DNA from: Massilia putida
GTDB lineage: Bacteria; Pseudomonadota; Gammaproteobacteria; Burkholderiales; Burkholderiaceae_D
Length of the DNA: 64,000 nt
Direction of reading: 5' to 3'
Assembly: GCF_001941825.1 (NCBI RefSeq)
Contig: NZ_CP019038.1
Location: 4,960,001-5,024,000 of the forward strand
The notes below the pieces were generated by a model that saw nothing but the letters and a program-made list of their open reading frames with translations, searched no databases and had not been told where the DNA came from. Both the position numbers and the translations under genes were made by a program. Shown piece after piece: positions 9,588 to 18,510 of the stretch (position 1 is the stretch's first letter; each line of letters begins with the position of its first letter).

Positions 9588-9914
9588 ATGGAGTGGATCG
9601 TGAGTTTCGTGTTTCGGCTGATATCCAAGGACGAGGATGCGGCGCCGTCCGTCGCCTTCCAGGACAGCATCAGTCCCGGCTATGTGCCGCTGTGGGAAGA
9701 GGTCGGCGTGTACGACGCCCTGTACAACAGCGACGGCCGCGAGGCGCGCGACATCTCGCGCGCGATCGCGTATGGCATCGATCGCATCGCCGACGACGAA
9801 TCGCTGGGCCGCCTGCTGCCGCCGGCCTGCCGGCTGGACGAAGCGCTGCGCTTCCTGGAGAACGTGCACCGCGGCTGCACGATCCACGCGTCGGCGCGCG
9901 TCGAGACGCGCTGA
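9588..9914 (+). CDS. Small hypothetical protein
   Basis: A 108-residue protein starting MEWIVSFVFRLISKDED. It has no signal peptide beyond a short hydrophobic N-terminus, and is acidic and mostly helical in appearance (DALYNSDGREARDISRAIAYG). No domain is recognised. Codon use is high-GC like its neighbours, supporting a real gene. It is immediately followed by a perfect inverted repeat (9923-9946). Confidence 0.6.
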   Translation: MEWIVSFVFRLISKDEDAAPSVAFQDSISPGYVPLWEEVGVYDALYNSDGREARDISRAIAYGIDRIADDESLGRLLPPACRLDEALRFLENVHRGCTIHASARVETR

Positions 9915-9922
9915 CCGGTGCC

Positions 9923-9946
9923 CGATATCGCGACATCGCGATATCG
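9923..9946. promoter_or_regulatory. Perfect 11-bp-arm inverted repeat upstream of the GH43 gene
   Basis: Arms CGATATCGCGA (9923-9933) and TCGCGATATCG (9936-9946) are exact complements around a 2-base spacer. The near-zero loop makes it a poor RNA hairpin and a good dimeric-protein operator. It lies 9 bp after the preceding stop and about 90 bp before the secreted GH43 gene, where a promoter-proximal operator would be expected. No T-run follows, so terminator use is unlikely. Confidence 0.5.
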
Positions 9947-10036
9947 AATCGAGTATTGGGCGCGACATAAATACGATTGGTGCGCTCCGTTGCCGATGAG
10001 TAGACTGCATTCGCAGTACACCTCAGCGGAGCCTCC

Positions 10037-11557
10037 ATGAAACGTCTACTTTCCTGTCTCGCCATGCTGGCCGGCCTGGCCTGTATGGCTTTTTCGGCGC
10101 ACGCGGCCATCACCATCAACACGAGCGTCCAGTACAAGATCAAGAACGTCAACAGCGGTCTGGTGCTGGGCATCGATGGCGCCAGCCAGGCCGCGGGTTC
10201 GAAAGTGGTCCAGTGGACCGACAACGGCACGACCGATCACCTGTGGCACTTCATGCCGATGGGGAACGGACAGTACAACATCGAGAACATGCTGACGCAC
10301 CAGGTGCTGGGCGTGAGCAATGCCTCCACCGCCGACGGCGCGCAAATCGTGCAATGGTCCGATAACGGCACGTCCGATCACCTGTGGACCGTCACCCAGG
10401 CGGCGGACGGCAACTTCCTGATCCAGAACGTCAACAGCGGCAAGTACCTGGAAGTGTACATGGCGAGTACGTCGACCATGGCCACCATCGACCAGTGGGG
10501 GCTGACCAACTGTACCTGCCAGGAGTGGCAGCTGGTGAATACGCAGGTGAGTCCTTATCCCGCACCGCGCGCCGTCGCCGGCAACGGCATCTATGTGCAT
10601 GACCCGTTCATGCTGCGCGACGCCAGCGGCAAATACTGGTTGTACGGTTCGCACCAGACGGTCGCCACGTCGCCCGACGGTACCAACTTCACGATGTACA
10701 CGAGCTGCACCAGCGCGCAAATGGGCGGCTATGCGCCGAACTGCCCGTCGATCGGCCCGGACTTCAGTTCCTGGGACGGCCTGCAGACGCCGAAGGGCTG
10801 GAACAATGGCGCCAACACCGACGTCTGGGCGCCCAGCCTGCTGGTCTCGAACGGCACCTACTACCAGTACTATTCGATTCCCTATCTGCCCAGCACCGGG
10901 GCGGAGGCCGTCATCGGCGTGGCCACCAGTTCGTCGCCGGCGGGTCCGTGGACCGACAAGGGCTTCGTCACCAGGTCGTGGACGAGCACGACCACCCAGC
11001 CGGCGTCCGGCTTCTGGGCAACCAGCGACAACGCCATCGACCCCGCGCCGTTCAAGGACGCCAGCGGCAACTGGTGGATGGCCTGGGGCTCGTGGAGCGA
11101 CGGCACCCATCTGATGCAACTGGACCCTGCCACCGGCCTGCAATCGAAGACGAATACCACCGTGACCACGCTGGCGCAACGCGGCAATCCGTCGGCGGGC
11201 GAGGAGGGGCCGTTCATCTACTACTACAACGGCTACTACTATTACTTCGCGCCGATCAATGCCTGCTGCAACGGCACCAGCAGCACCTACCGCACCATCG
11301 TGGGCCGTTCGGCCAGCGTGACCGGGCCCTACGTGGACCGTGGCGGCGTCGCGCTCACGGCCGGCGGCGGCACCATCCTGCTCAGCACCCACGGCAACAT
11401 CATCGGCCCGGGCGGCGGCAGCGTGTTCACCGATGCCGGCAACAACAACGCGCCGACCTATGTGTACCACTACTACGACGGCAACAACGGCGGCCGCGCC
11501 ACGCTGGGCATCAATACGCTCGGCTTCACGTCGGACGGCTGGCCTTACGTCAAGTAA
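10037..11557 (+). CDS. Secreted GH43-type glycosidase with N-terminal ricin-type lectin domain
   Basis: Probable extracellular or periplasmic arabinanase/arabinofuranosidase/xylosidase-type enzyme of 506 residues. A signal peptide ends at AFSAHA (about residue 23). Residues ~30-168 form a ricin B-type beta-trefoil with three repeats ending DHLW, DHLW and CQEWQ. The five-bladed GH43 propeller follows, with candidate general base Asp189 (YVHDPF), pKa-modulating Asp335 (NAIDPAP) and catalytic acid Glu390 (GEEGPF). The order lectin-then-propeller is unusual but known. A strong inverted repeat lies upstream. Substrate is inferred from the fold only; arabinan or arabinoxylan are the best guesses. 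Confidence 0.88.
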   Translation: MKRLLSCLAMLAGLACMAFSAHAAITINTSVQYKIKNVNSGLVLGIDGASQAAGSKVVQWTDNGTTDHLWHFMPMGNGQYNIENMLTHQVLGVSNASTADGAQIVQWSDNGTSDHLWTVTQAADGNFLIQNVNSGKYLEVYMASTSTMATIDQWGLTNCTCQEWQLVNTQVSPYPAPRAVAGNGIYVHDPFMLRDASGKYWLYGSHQTVATSPDGTNFTMYTSCTSAQMGGYAPNCPSIGPDFSSWDGLQTPKGWNNGANTDVWAPSLLVSNGTYYQYYSIPYLPSTGAEAVIGVATSSSPAGPWTDKGFVTRSWTSTTTQPASGFWATSDNAIDPAPFKDASGNWWMAWGSWSDGTHLMQLDPATGLQSKTNTTVTTLAQRGNPSAGEEGPFIYYYNGYYYYFAPINACCNGTSSTYRTIVGRSASVTGPYVDRGGVALTAGGGTILLSTHGNIIGPGGGSVFTDAGNNNAPTYVYHYYDGNNGGRATLGINTLGFTSDGWPYVK

Positions 11558-11651
11558 GGCGATGCGGCGGGCGTAGACAACCCCTTCAAACGGGGCTGCG
11601 CCCGGCCGCGCGGGCGTGTATGCTGCGCTCTTCCGATCTCATTGCCGTATC

Positions 11652-12341
11652 ATGTCCCGAGCCACCATCACCTTGCGCGGCGAATCCGCCGACCGCGCAC
11701 GCATCGAAGCACTGCTGACGGACGACACGCTGCTGGTCCTCGAAGATTGCGACCTGACCGGCGCCGATCTGTCGCGCCTGAACCTGCAGGATTGCGTGTT
11801 GACCCGCTGCGCGCTGGCCGACGTGTCGTTCTATGCCGCCAACCTGGCGCGCACGCGCTGGCAGCGCTGCCGCGGCGGCCATGCCGATTTCGAATCGGCC
11901 GACCTGGTCGACGCGCGCTTCGAGGCCTGTGACCTGAACAACGCGGGCTGGCGCCGCGCCAAGCTGGCGTCCGTCGCGTTCCGCAGCTGCAAGCTGACGG
12001 GCGCGCGCTTCGAGGACGTGAGCCAGCTGGGGCTGTCGTTCGAAGATTGTCTGCTCGTCGGCGCCGACCTGCGCCGCATGTCGTTCCGCAAGGCGGCGTT
12101 GCGCGGTCTGGATTTCGCGGATGCCGACCTGTCCGGCTGCGACTTCCGCGACGCCGTGTTCGAAGAAGGCTGCAGCCTGCGCGATGCGCACATCAAGGAC
12201 ACCCGCTTCGATGCGGCCGACTTGCGCGAGGCCGATCTGGGCGGATTGAAGCTCTCGAATGCGAAGCAGTTCGCCGGCGCCACCATCTCCACGCGCCAGG
12301 CGGCGGAACTGGTGCGGGCGCTGGGGTTGAATGTGGCCTAG
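11652..12341 (+). CDS. Pentapeptide-repeat protein
   Basis: A 229-residue right-handed quadrilateral beta-helix protein. After about 30 residues, nearly the whole sequence is made of A(D/N)LxX-type repeats, for example CDLTGADLSRLNLQDC, ADLVDARFEACDL and ADLSGCDFRDA. Members of this family include DNA-mimicking Qnr-type gyrase protectors, but many have no known role, so I do not assign one. I prefer the ATG at 11652 (MSRATITLRG) to an upstream in-frame one at 11616. Its stop overlaps the stop of the convergent NmrA-like gene by three bases. Confidence 0.85.
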   Translation: MSRATITLRGESADRARIEALLTDDTLLVLEDCDLTGADLSRLNLQDCVLTRCALADVSFYAANLARTRWQRCRGGHADFESADLVDARFEACDLNNAGWRRAKLASVAFRSCKLTGARFEDVSQLGLSFEDCLLVGADLRRMSFRKAALRGLDFADADLSGCDFRDAVFEEGCSLRDAHIKDTRFDAADLREADLGGLKLSNAKQFAGATISTRQAAELVRALGLNVA

Positions 12342-13240
12342 CAGCGCCGGCGCCGCGCCAGTGCGCCGATGACGCGTTCCAGCGGCGTCGTTCCCGTCCA
12401 TGCGGCTGCGCAGGGATCGCTCTTAATGTCGATATGCGAGCCATTGAGACCGCGGGTCATGTCGGTGAAACCGGCCAGCGCGGCCTTCGAGAACCGGGCA
12501 TCGGCCAGCGCGGCGGGCCACGTTGCTTCCGGCAGCACCGCCACGTCGACCACCTTCCCGAGCGTGGCCGCGACGATGGCGGCGACATCGTCCGGGGCGT
12601 AGTCCTCGGGTCCCGCGAGCGTGACGATGCGGCTCTCCGTCGTATCTTCCTGCAGCAATGCGGCCGCGGCGCTGCCGACATCCTGCATGGCCACCATCGG
12701 GATACGACGCGCCGACGGCGCCAGGAACGTCGGCAGGGCGCCGCTGCGCACGGCCTGTCCGACCATCGGGGCCCAGTTTTCCATGAAATAGGCCGCGCGC
12801 AGGAAGGTGGCGGGAACACCCGCTTCTCCCAGGCGCTGCTCGAACATGCGGTTCATGTCTATCCATCCCGCTCCGGTCTCGCGGTCGGCGCCCACCGAGG
12901 ACAGGGCGACGAGCCTGGGCACGCGCGCCGCAACCGCCGCGTGCGCCGTGGTTGCGGCAATCAGGCCGGCCCGCTCGAACAGGTCGTCGAGGTTGTACTG
13001 TTGGGGGTTGACGACATAGGCGCCCTGGACCCGGCTGAGCGCCAAGGTCATCGAGGCCAGGTCCGTCAGGTCGGCTACCGCGATCTCTGCACCGCGTTCG
13101 GCCCACGGGCGGCCCTTGGCCGGGTCGCGCACGACGACGCGTACCCGGTGACCGGCGCGCAAAAGGGCATCGGCCGCAGCGGCGCCGGTGCGGCCGGTTA
13201 CGCCGAACACGGCGTACGGGACGGCGGAGGAAGCAGTCAT
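12338..13240 (-). CDS. NmrA-like NAD(P)-binding reductase/sensor
   Basis: Atypical short-chain-dehydrogenase-fold protein of 300 residues. The N-terminal dinucleotide-binding motif is VFGVTGRTGAAAADALL (about residues 11-27), of the GxxGxxG type found in NmrA and quinone oxidoreductase 2 proteins. RVVVRDPAKG supplies the Arg/Lys residues expected for NADP. It is divergent from a LysR regulator across a 79-bp gap with a LysR-type box, so the regulator very likely controls it. Oxidoreductase or redox-sensing roles are both possible. Confidence 0.85.
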   Translation of the reverse strand: MTASSAVPYAVFGVTGRTGAAAADALLRAGHRVRVVVRDPAKGRPWAERGAEIAVADLTDLASMTLALSRVQGAYVVNPQQYNLDDLFERAGLIAATTAHAAVAARVPRLVALSSVGADRETGAGWIDMNRMFEQRLGEAGVPATFLRAAYFMENWAPMVGQAVRSGALPTFLAPSARRIPMVAMQDVGSAAAALLQEDTTESRIVTLAGPEDYAPDDVAAIVAATLGKVVDVAVLPEATWPAALADARFSKAALAGFTDMTRGLNGSHIDIKSDPCAAAWTGTTPLERVIGALARRRRC

Positions 13241-13272
13241 CGAAAATCTCCTGTTAAGTTGAACCGGAAGAG

Positions 13273-13293
13273 TGCATGATTGCTCGACATGCA
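13273..13293. promoter_or_regulatory. LysR-type (T-N11-A class) operator candidate
   Basis: Perfect six-base arms TGCATG and CATGCA lie around a 9-base AT-rich centre in the divergent intergenic region between the NmrA-like gene and the LysR gene. This matches the classic layout of a LysR-type activator binding site controlling its divergent target and itself. Binding is inferred from symmetry and position. Confidence 0.55.
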
Positions 13294-13319
13294 ACAATGG
13301 CATGAAAGTCATAGTGAAA

Positions 13320-14243
13320 ATGCGCCAAGTGGATTTGTCTTCGGTCGACCTCAACCTGTTGAAACTGTTCGACGCGCTCGTCCGGGAGCGCAGCGTCACC
13401 CGGGCGGGCTTGCACCTGGGCTTGAGCCAGCCGGCCGCCAGCCGCGCGCTGGCGCGGCTGCGCACGATGCTGGGCGATCGCCTGGTCGTCCGTGGCAAGC
13501 TCGGGCTGGAACTGACGCCGCGCGGCGACGTGCTGGCGGGCCGGGTGGCCAGGTTGCTGGACGATGCCCGCGGTATCGTGGCGCCTGCCGTCTTCGATCC
13601 TGCTTCCGCGACGGGACGGATCACGATCGCCGCGCACGATCATCTGAGCCTGGTGGTCCTGGCCGGCCTGGTCGCCCGCTTCGAGCAATACGCGCCTGCA
13701 CTCGGTCTCCATATCGCACAACCGGCCGGGGACAATGTGCGGCTCGTCGAGCATGGGACTGTCGATCTGGCGCTGGGCATGTTCGAGGACCTGCCGGGGA
13801 GCCTCTACCGACGCGGCTTGTACACCGACCACTTCGTGTGCGTGGTGCGGGCCGGCCATCCCGGCGTGGCGGGCGGGCTCAGTCTGGAACGTTATGTGAG
13901 CCTGCGCCACGTTACCGTGACCATATCGGGCCTGGGAGAGAGTGCGGTCGACGTCGCCCTCGCGGCACGGGGACTCGCCCGCCGCGTCGCGCTGCGCGTT
14001 CCGCACTTTATCGCCGGCGCGATGCTGGTGGCGGACAGCGACATGATCCTCACGCTGCCGAGCCGCCTGGCGCGCCGGCTCGCGGACAAGCTCCCGATCG
14101 TGCTCCTGGATGTGCCGCTGCCCGTTGCGCCCTTGGCGCCCGCCATGATCTGGCACGAGCGCTTCCACGGCGACCCTGCCCATGTCTGGGTCCGGCAACA
14201 GCTTGTCGATATCGTCGCGGCGTTCGATCCGGCCGGAGTCTAA
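13320..14243 (+). CDS. LysR-family transcriptional regulator
   Basis: A 307-residue regulator. The N-terminal winged helix-turn-helix is plain: DLNLLKLFDALVRERSVTRA, then LGLSQPAASRALARLR (about residues 20-55). The substrate-binding domain fills the rest. The start MRQVDLSS at 13320 fits LysR proteins; an in-frame GTG at 13272 would place the start inside the candidate operator. It is divergent from the NmrA-like gene, its probable target. Its stop overlaps by four bases the stop of the convergent AraC gene. Confidence 0.92.
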   Translation: MRQVDLSSVDLNLLKLFDALVRERSVTRAGLHLGLSQPAASRALARLRTMLGDRLVVRGKLGLELTPRGDVLAGRVARLLDDARGIVAPAVFDPASATGRITIAAHDHLSLVVLAGLVARFEQYAPALGLHIAQPAGDNVRLVEHGTVDLALGMFEDLPGSLYRRGLYTDHFVCVVRAGHPGVAGGLSLERYVSLRHVTVTISGLGESAVDVALAARGLARRVALRVPHFIAGAMLVADSDMILTLPSRLARRLADKLPIVLLDVPLPVAPLAPAMIWHERFHGDPAHVWVRQQLVDIVAAFDPAGV

Positions 14244-15127
14244 CCCGCCGTGGCCTGCCGATAGCGCCGCGGCGAGGTGCCCAGCGCAGCGCGGAAGCGA
14301 TGTCCCAGGTGCGACAGGTCGGCATAGCCGCACAGATCGGCGATCTGCTGCAACGGCAGGGCAGTGCTCTTCAACAGCGTGCAGGCCAGGTCGACGCGGC
14401 GCTGGGCGATCCAGGCCGACGGCGGCATGCCGAACGATACGCGGAACATGCGCGCAAGATGGAATTCCGACAGGCAGGCCAGTTGCGCCAGCATGCCCAG
14501 CGTGATGGGCCGCGCCAGGTTCGCGTCGATGTACTCGGCCAGCCGGCGGCGCATCACGGGCGCCAGGCCGCCCTTGCGCCGCGGCTCACGCCGCAGGACG
14601 CCTTGCGAGCGCAGCAGCTCGCTCAGTGTGTCGTGGGTGATCTCGTTGGCGCGCAGCAGATTGTCGGCGCCTTCCCACGGCATGCCGACCAGCGACTGGC
14701 ACAGCCGCAGCAAGCCGGGGTTTTCGAAATAGGTGCGGTCGGCCAGGGTGATCTCGCGCGGTTCGCGGTCCAGTTCCACCACCGCCCGGCGCGTGAAATG
14801 CGCCGGCATGAAGTAGACGTGCAGCAGGCGCAAGTGGTCGCGCACCACCCATTCCGATTCATGATCGTCCGGCAGCGTGCACAGACGCTGCGGCGCCCCA
14901 TACTGCCTGGGCGCGCCGCTGCGCTCGGTGCGGTAGCCGCCCCCCAGGTAGCAGGAGAGGGTATGGTGGCCGGGCCGGGCGTAGACCGTCAGCGCTTCGT
15001 CGGTTTCGCGCTGCCAGATCGCCGCCGCCATGCCGTCGCCCAGCCAGACGAATCGCTCGAGCGTGGCGTCGGTGCCGCACATGGTGTCGAACACGGCGTG
15101 CGAGATGGGAGCGGGACGGGAGTGCAT
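14240..15127 (-). CDS. AraC-family transcriptional regulator
   Basis: A 295-residue regulator with an N-terminal sensing domain and a C-terminal double helix-turn-helix. The first helix pair is LARPITLGMLAQLACLSEFHLARMF (about residues 205-229). The second includes LPLQQIADLCGYADLSHLGHRFRAALG with the usual SPRRYRQ ending. The sensing domain is cupin-like with several histidines (PGHHTL, HVYFMPAHF). It is divergent from a DMT exporter gene across 100 bp, which is its likeliest target. Confidence 0.92.
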   Translation of the reverse strand: MHSRPAPISHAVFDTMCGTDATLERFVWLGDGMAAAIWQRETDEALTVYARPGHHTLSCYLGGGYRTERSGAPRQYGAPQRLCTLPDDHESEWVVRDHLRLLHVYFMPAHFTRRAVVELDREPREITLADRTYFENPGLLRLCQSLVGMPWEGADNLLRANEITHDTLSELLRSQGVLRREPRRKGGLAPVMRRRLAEYIDANLARPITLGMLAQLACLSEFHLARMFRVSFGMPPSAWIAQRRVDLACTLLKSTALPLQQIADLCGYADLSHLGHRFRAALGTSPRRYRQATAG

Positions 15128-15227
15128 GCGAAAAGTCTAGCATGCGTCCGTGACGTGGTCCGGCCGGGCAGAGAAAGTGCGCAAGATCAGACAAGTCGGC
15201 GCCGGCGCCTGCGCCGACCATGGCGGC

Positions 15228-16136
15228 ATGAATACCTTTCTTTACCTGCTCACCGTCGTCATCTGGGGCACGACCTGGATCGCGATCAAATTCCAGCTCG
15301 GCGTCGTCGCGGCCCCGGTGTCGATCGCCTACCGTTTCTGGATCGCGGCCGCCGTGCTGTTCCTGTTCCTGCTCGGCACGCGCCGGCCGGTGTGGCCGCC
15401 GCGTCAGGCATGGCGCTACCTGCTGGCCCAAGGCGTCGCTCTGTTCTGTTGTAACTTCCTGTGCTTCTATTACGCGAGCCAGTGGGTCCCCAGCGGCTTG
15501 GTCGCCGTGGTGTTTTCGACCGCGCCGATCTGGAACGCGATCAACCTACGCCTGTTCATGCAACGTCCGATACGGCGCCAGGTGCTGATCGGCTCCTTGC
15601 TCGGCCTGTCGGGCATCGGGCTGTTGTTCCTGCCGCAGATGCAGGGTCACTGGCGCGACCAGGGCATGCTGCTGGGGCTGGCCCTGGCGCTGTTGGGCAC
15701 CGTGTGTTTTTCGACGGGTAACCTGCTGTCGACCCGGATGCAGGCGCTCGGGCTGACCCCGCTGCTGACCAACACCTGGGCCATGCTGATCGGCTCGACC
15801 ATCGTCGGCGGCGGTGCGCTGTTGCTGGGCATGCCGTTCACGATCGACGACAGTCCGCGCTACCTGGGCGCGCTGTTCTACCTTGCCGTCCCCGGTTCCG
15901 TGATTGCTTTCACGGCGTACCTGGTGCTGGTCGGGCGCATCGGACCCGACCGCGCGGCGTACTCGACGGTGCTGTTTCCCGTCGTGGCGTTGAGCGTGTC
16001 GACCGTGCTCGAGGGCTATCAGTGGACGTTGCCGGCGGTTGGCGGCGTTGCGCTGGTCCTCGGCGGCAACCTGCTCGCGTTCATGAAGCCCGCTGGGCGA
16101 GCGGGGCATCCGCGCGTCGCAGCATGCCCTAAATGA
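15228..16136 (+). CDS. DMT-family (EamA) membrane transporter
   Basis: Inner-membrane drug/metabolite transporter of 302 residues with two EamA repeats, about ten membrane helices. The N-terminus LYLLTVVIWGTTWIAIKFQL is the typical first helix, and the inner repeat begins near GLALALLGTVCFSTGNLLS. Exporters of this family move amino acids, purines or other metabolites; the substrate here is unknown. The ATG at 15228 starts right at the first helix. It is divergent from the AraC regulator. A possible 40-residue membrane ORF overlaps its stop. Confidence 0.92.
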   Translation: MNTFLYLLTVVIWGTTWIAIKFQLGVVAAPVSIAYRFWIAAAVLFLFLLGTRRPVWPPRQAWRYLLAQGVALFCCNFLCFYYASQWVPSGLVAVVFSTAPIWNAINLRLFMQRPIRRQVLIGSLLGLSGIGLLFLPQMQGHWRDQGMLLGLALALLGTVCFSTGNLLSTRMQALGLTPLLTNTWAMLIGSTIVGGGALLLGMPFTIDDSPRYLGALFYLAVPGSVIAFTAYLVLVGRIGPDRAAYSTVLFPVVALSVSTVLEGYQWTLPAVGGVALVLGGNLLAFMKPAGRAGHPRVAACPK

Positions 16137-16255
16137 GCCTGGGCAAACCTGGCCATGACGTCGAACGCTTCTTTGATTCCAGCAACATCGCCAATATCGC
16201 TTTTCTTTGCGTCGTGCTCATACTCGCGGCCTTGATGATCAATTGTCGTTTTTGA
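16133..16255 (+). CDS. Possible 40-residue single-helix membrane protein
   Basis: A short frame starts ATGA at the DMT transporter stop and encodes MSLGKPGHDVERFF, followed by a hydrophobic helix IANIAFLCVVLILAALMI and a short CRF tail. The four-base overlap and the single clean transmembrane segment are what one expects of a small coupled membrane protein. The length is short and no homology is recognised, so chance is a real alternative. The remaining sequence to the GH97 gene has no other gene that I can support. Confidence 0.25.
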   Translation: MSLGKPGHDVERFFDSSNIANIAFLCVVLILAALMINCRF

Positions 16256-16389
16256 CTTTACGAAGGTAGGATCAAGCGGATTCACCGGTCAAGAGGCCTG
16301 CCTGATTTTGTCAGCCGCACTGCCGGATTTCGCAATTGCAGGGTTCGTAGCGGGGCGTCCGGACATCGCACCGACAGGATAGGTGTGTA

Positions 16390-16399
16390 GTAATATTAC
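16390..16399. promoter_or_regulatory. AT-rich palindrome upstream of GH97 gene
   Basis: GTAATATTAC is a perfect 10-base palindrome 54 bp before the GH97 start, inside the only AT-rich part of a 197-bp leader. It could be an operator or overlap a -10 region; nothing further distinguishes these. Confidence 0.3.
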
Positions 16400-16452
16400 A
16401 TCTCCTCAATCTTGCCGGATTGCCGCGGCGGCGTCTGGCCTCACGGAGTGTA

Positions 16453-18498
16453 ATGATGCGTGTCCGTCTCCTCGCGCTGGCCGCGATGTTTACGAGCTAC
16501 ATGGCGGCACCCGCCATCTGGGCGCAAACCGTCGTGGCCGCGGCAAGCTCGCCCGGCGGCGTGCTCACCGTCGACGTCCAGCTCGACGGCATGGGCAAGC
16601 TGGCCTATGACATCAAGCGCAAGGGCAAGGACATCATCGCGCCTTCGCGCCTCGGCTTCAACCTGGCCAACGCGCCCAAGCTGGACGGCGGTTTTACCTT
16701 GAAGGACAAGCGCGTCAGCGACCATGACGACACGTGGGAACAGCCGTGGGGCGAGCGCCGCTACGTGCGCAACCACTACCGCGAGCTGCGTGTCGACGTC
16801 GAGCAGAAGAACCGCGCGAACCGCCGCCTGGCCATCGTCTTCCGCATCTACGACGACGGCGTCGGCTTCCGCTACGAATTCCCCGACCAGCCGGCGCTGC
16901 GCGACGTCGCCATTACGGACGAGCTGACGGAATTTGCCGTCGCGCAGCCGGCGACGGCGTGGTGGATCCCGGCCGGCGAATTGTCCGGCCTCGAACAGAT
17001 CATCGAGAAGGTGCCGCTCAAGGAAATCGGCACGGCCAACACGCCGCTCACGCTCCGCCTCGATGACGGTACGCACATCGCCTTCCACGAAGCCGCGCTG
17101 GTCGACTACGCGACGATGTGGATCCGCAAGGTCGAGGGCCAGAAGCTGCGCGCGCAGCTGGCGCCGTCGGCGCTTGGCGCAGCCGTCGTGCGCCACGGCG
17201 CGTTCGCGACGCCATGGCGCACGCTGCGCATCGCGGACGATGCGGCGGGCTTGTACATGTCGGACCTGGAACTGAACCTGAACGAGCCGAATAAACTCGG
17301 CGACGTATCGTGGGTGCACCCGTCGAAATTCGTCGGCGTGTGGTGGGAGATGCACCTCAACAAAGGGACGTGGAACGCGGGGCCCAAGCATGCCGCCAAC
17401 ACGGCGAACGTCAAGCGCTACATCGACTTCGCCGCCGCGAACGGCTTCCGCGGTGTGCTGGTGGAGGGCTGGAACCGCGGCTGGGAAAGCGATTGGGGCC
17501 ACGGCGGCGCCGACTTCAGTTTTACGCAGCCTTACCCCGACTTCGACTTTCCCGCGCTGGCGGCATACGCGAAAGAGAAGGGCGTCCGCCTGATCGGCCA
17601 CCACGAGACGGGCGGCAACGTCGCTGCCTACGAGAAGCAGATGGATGCGGCGTACAAGCTGGATGCGAAGCTGGGCGTGGACAGCATCAAGTCGGGCTAT
17701 GTGCACGAAGCGGGCACGATGCAGTTCGCGGGCCCGGACGGCAAGGTCCATTACGGGAACTACGATTCGCAGGAAGGCGTGCGCCATTTCGTCAAGGCCG
17801 TCATGGAGGCCGCGCGCTACCGCATCGCCATCGACACGCACGAACCCGTGAAGGACACGGGCCTGCGCCGCACGTATCCGAACTGGCTCGCGCGCGAGGG
17901 TGCGCGCGGCGTCGAATACAACGCGTGGGGCGAGCCGCCGAATGCCGCCGACCACGAAGCGAAACTCGTGTTCACGCGCATGTTGAGCGGCCCGATGGAT
18001 TACACGCCGGGCGTGTTAAGCCTCGTCGGCGCGGGCGGCAAGACGTTCAATTCGACGCAGGCCAAGCAGCTCGCCAACTACGTCGTGATCTATTCGCCGA
18101 TCGCGATGGCGGCCGATCTGCCGGAGAACTACGCCAAGTATCCGGCCGCCTTCAAATTCATCCGCGACGTGCCGACCGACTGGGCCGACACGCGCGTGCT
18201 GAACGGCGCCGTCGGCGAGTACGCGACCATCGCACGCAAGGACCGTCATTCGGACGCATGGTATGTCGGCGCCGTCACGGACGGCACGGCGCGCACGGTG
18301 GCCGTGCCGCTGGCCTTCCTGGATCAGGGCAGGCAGTACGTGGCCGAGATCTACCGCGATGGCGAGCAGGCCGATTACCGCAACGCGCACCGGTTCGATC
18401 TCGTCACCGAGACGAAGACCGTGACGGCGACGGATGCGATCAATGTGCGGCTGGCGCCGGGTGGCGGGCTGGCGGTGCGGATCGTGCCGCAGCGCTGA
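16453..18498 (+). CDS. GH97 glycoside hydrolase (SusB-like alpha-glucosidase)
   Basis: Secreted 681-residue enzyme with a signal peptide ending near AIWAQ. GH97 domains appear in order: N-terminal beta-supersandwich, a TIM barrel (about residues 290-560) with VLVEGWNRGWESDW, and a C-terminal beta domain. Residues resemble the inverting, calcium-dependent SusB branch: SIKSGYV, DTHEP and GVEYNAWG align with SusB's SVKSGYV, AHE and TEYEAFG; the retaining branch instead uses an Asp nucleophile. An alpha-glucosidase role is therefore likely. I chose the ATG at 16453 because ACGGAG precedes it by a few bases. The next gene is convergent. Confidence 0.92.
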   Translation: MMRVRLLALAAMFTSYMAAPAIWAQTVVAAASSPGGVLTVDVQLDGMGKLAYDIKRKGKDIIAPSRLGFNLANAPKLDGGFTLKDKRVSDHDDTWEQPWGERRYVRNHYRELRVDVEQKNRANRRLAIVFRIYDDGVGFRYEFPDQPALRDVAITDELTEFAVAQPATAWWIPAGELSGLEQIIEKVPLKEIGTANTPLTLRLDDGTHIAFHEAALVDYATMWIRKVEGQKLRAQLAPSALGAAVVRHGAFATPWRTLRIADDAAGLYMSDLELNLNEPNKLGDVSWVHPSKFVGVWWEMHLNKGTWNAGPKHAANTANVKRYIDFAAANGFRGVLVEGWNRGWESDWGHGGADFSFTQPYPDFDFPALAAYAKEKGVRLIGHHETGGNVAAYEKQMDAAYKLDAKLGVDSIKSGYVHEAGTMQFAGPDGKVHYGNYDSQEGVRHFVKAVMEAARYRIAIDTHEPVKDTGLRRTYPNWLAREGARGVEYNAWGEPPNAADHEAKLVFTRMLSGPMDYTPGVLSLVGAGGKTFNSTQAKQLANYVVIYSPIAMAADLPENYAKYPAAFKFIRDVPTDWADTRVLNGAVGEYATIARKDRHSDAWYVGAVTDGTARTVAVPLAFLDQGRQYVAEIYRDGEQADYRNAHRFDLVTETKTVTATDAINVRLAPGGGLAVRIVPQR

Positions 18499-18510
18499 GC
18501 GACGGCAGTC

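Noticed and set aside
16019..16285. 88-codon minus-strand frame overlapping the DMT exporter's 3' end
   Set aside because: The first ~50 residues look protein-like, but it has no ribosome-binding site, overlaps a solid gene by over 100 bp and matches no family I know.
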